A DNA stretch of 64,000 bases from Scatophagus argus (Eukaryota; Chordata; Actinopteri; Scatophagidae). Below the pieces are notes generated by a model. The model had not been told where the DNA came from and searched no databases. It was given only the letters and a program-made list of their open reading frames with translations. The stretch's first letter is position 1. Each line of letters starts with the position of its first letter. This document shows, one piece after another, positions 63,120 to 64,000 of the stretch. The stretch is taken from NCBI RefSeq assembly GCF_020382885.2, contig NC_058515.1, positions 9,035,223 through 9,099,222 of the forward strand, in the 5' to 3' direction. A program made the translations under genes and the position numbers.

Positions 63120-63177
63120 ATGGTGATACAGCAGCTGTTTTTCATTCTCAATTTCATTAGTGTTATTTCAGCACATG
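63120..63177 (+). CDS. Candidate signal-peptide first exon of an unknown gene
   Basis: An ATG opens a 19-codon frame, MVIQQLFFILNFISVISAH, with a strongly hydrophobic core and small residues before the end. This is the pattern of a signal peptide. It is followed at once by a perfect donor, G|GTAAGT. The reading phase is 1. The next clear acceptor (TTCACACAG, exon start 63384) gives an early stop in that phase, so the real second exon is unresolved. I do not recognise the gene. Confidence 0.35.
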
Positions 63178-63658
63178 GTAAGTAATTGACAATTTAATAG
63201 TTTATAGTGATTATATACTTTGTTGAGTGTCTGTTCGCATAGGTAAAAAAAACATGACAGATAGAAAAATAAATTAAAATGATTTTGTGTAATTACAAAT
63301 TTGATCAAGTTGCTGCTATTGCTTATAATGAAGCCTTTTTGTGCAAAATTAAGTATAACCTTCTTCCGTTTTCATTCACACAGCTGCCAGTCCAACTTCT
63401 CTTGATGGTCACAGCCTTTACAGGCACCAAAAGCATGGACAGTGCCAACATGAATCCCAGAACTAATGGAGAAAATAAATGGAAAGTGAAAAGTCTAAAT
63501 AAAGCCACTGCTAATGAAGGAAGCATTGTATCATACAGTAGACTTGTGTCAGCACTCAATGAACCTGCCCAAACTGGTCAATCATTTGATATGAACATAA
63601 GCCAACCAGTTCCACAATAATCAGTACTAAACACTTTTCTTTTATTTTCTTACAAATG

Positions 63659-63983
63659 GGCATGAAAATTCATCTTTTGAAAGCTCTGGTAGAATGGTGC
63701 ATAATGTGTCACGACTGATGAATCCATCAACAGGAACAGTGACTGCACCACAGATTCATACTGACTCCACACAAACTCTTCCAGCCTCTTTTCCAACCCA
63801 GCCCAGCGAATCTCACTCTTACCACATTCAACTGTGGAACACAGTGTCATCGAGTGAAGCGGTTTCAACATCAGTACATGAAAATCTCACATCTACAACC
63901 CTGGAACATGCACAGGTTGTTGAGACACTCAGACACACGTCTGTGACTGTCATGCCAGCCACACCTAAGGTCTCGACGTCAGG
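63659..63983 (+). CDS. Ser/Thr-rich open frame, possible mucin-like extracellular exon
   Basis: The frame reads GHENSSFESSGRMVHNVSRL and continues with text such as STGTVTAPQIHTDSTQTLP and SSSEAVSTSVHENLTSTTLE. Ser, Thr and Pro make up around 40 percent, and NVS and NLT sequons are present. This is typical of O-glycosylated stalks. A weak donor (TCAG|GTTGGT) follows at about 63984. Only one acceptor candidate is near (TTTTGAAAG at about 63681). With the signal-peptide exon about 0.5 kb upstream, a mucin-like membrane protein that continues past the window is possible. No homologue is recognised. Confidence 0.3.
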
Positions 63984-64000
63984 TTGGTGATACAGCTCAC

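Overview
The window is nuclear DNA from a ray-finned fish, most likely a spiny-rayed teleost. Three things point to this. All genes are split by short GT-AG introns. The proteins match vertebrate families: sarcoglycan, MFSD8/CLN7, butyrophilin, CNTF and ZFP91. The non-coding DNA carries typical teleost repeats, such as miniature inverted-repeat elements, Tc1-like remnants, and LINE 3' ends with GATA tails. Each coding model was joined by hand from GT-AG boundaries with the reading phase checked across every junction. No database search was run.

Layout: (1) 1-18.8 kb holds the C-terminal five exons of a zeta-sarcoglycan gene (sgcz, + strand), its 3' flank and a miniature element; the exons for the transmembrane N-terminus lie upstream of the window. 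(2) 18.8-27.1 kb holds an 18-exon TTC31-like gene (- strand) with TPR, UBA-like and RRM regions. (3) 28.5-32.0 kb holds mfsd8, a lysosomal membrane transporter (- strand, 12 exons). (4) 33.3-36.6 kb holds a butyrophilin/B7-like immunoglobulin receptor with a B30.2 domain (+ strand, 8 coding exons). (5) 39.1-45.5 kb holds an 8-exon gene (- strand) that joins a half SET domain, a very acidic tract, a short C2H2-type finger, a degenerate tyrosine-recombinase-like domain and a basic C-terminal module. (6) 48.0-49.8 kb is cntf and 51.7-56.2 kb is zfp91, both on the - strand and in the same tandem order as human ZFP91-CNTF. (7) 56.2-63.1 kb is repeat-rich: a decayed Tc1-like transposon split by another repeat, two LINE 3' ends, a decayed R2-type reverse-transcriptase tail, and a large inverted repeat of about 240-bp arms. 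(8) The last 0.9 kb may start another + strand gene (a signal-peptide exon followed by Ser/Thr-rich reading frames) that runs off the end.

The genes do not form one pathway. The notable link is the zfp91-cntf pair. The most unusual object is the gene at 39.1-45.5 kb, which looks like a host gene built partly from a mobile-element recombinase whose catalytic tyrosine appears to be lost. I found no tRNA, rRNA, CRISPR or recognisable microRNA.
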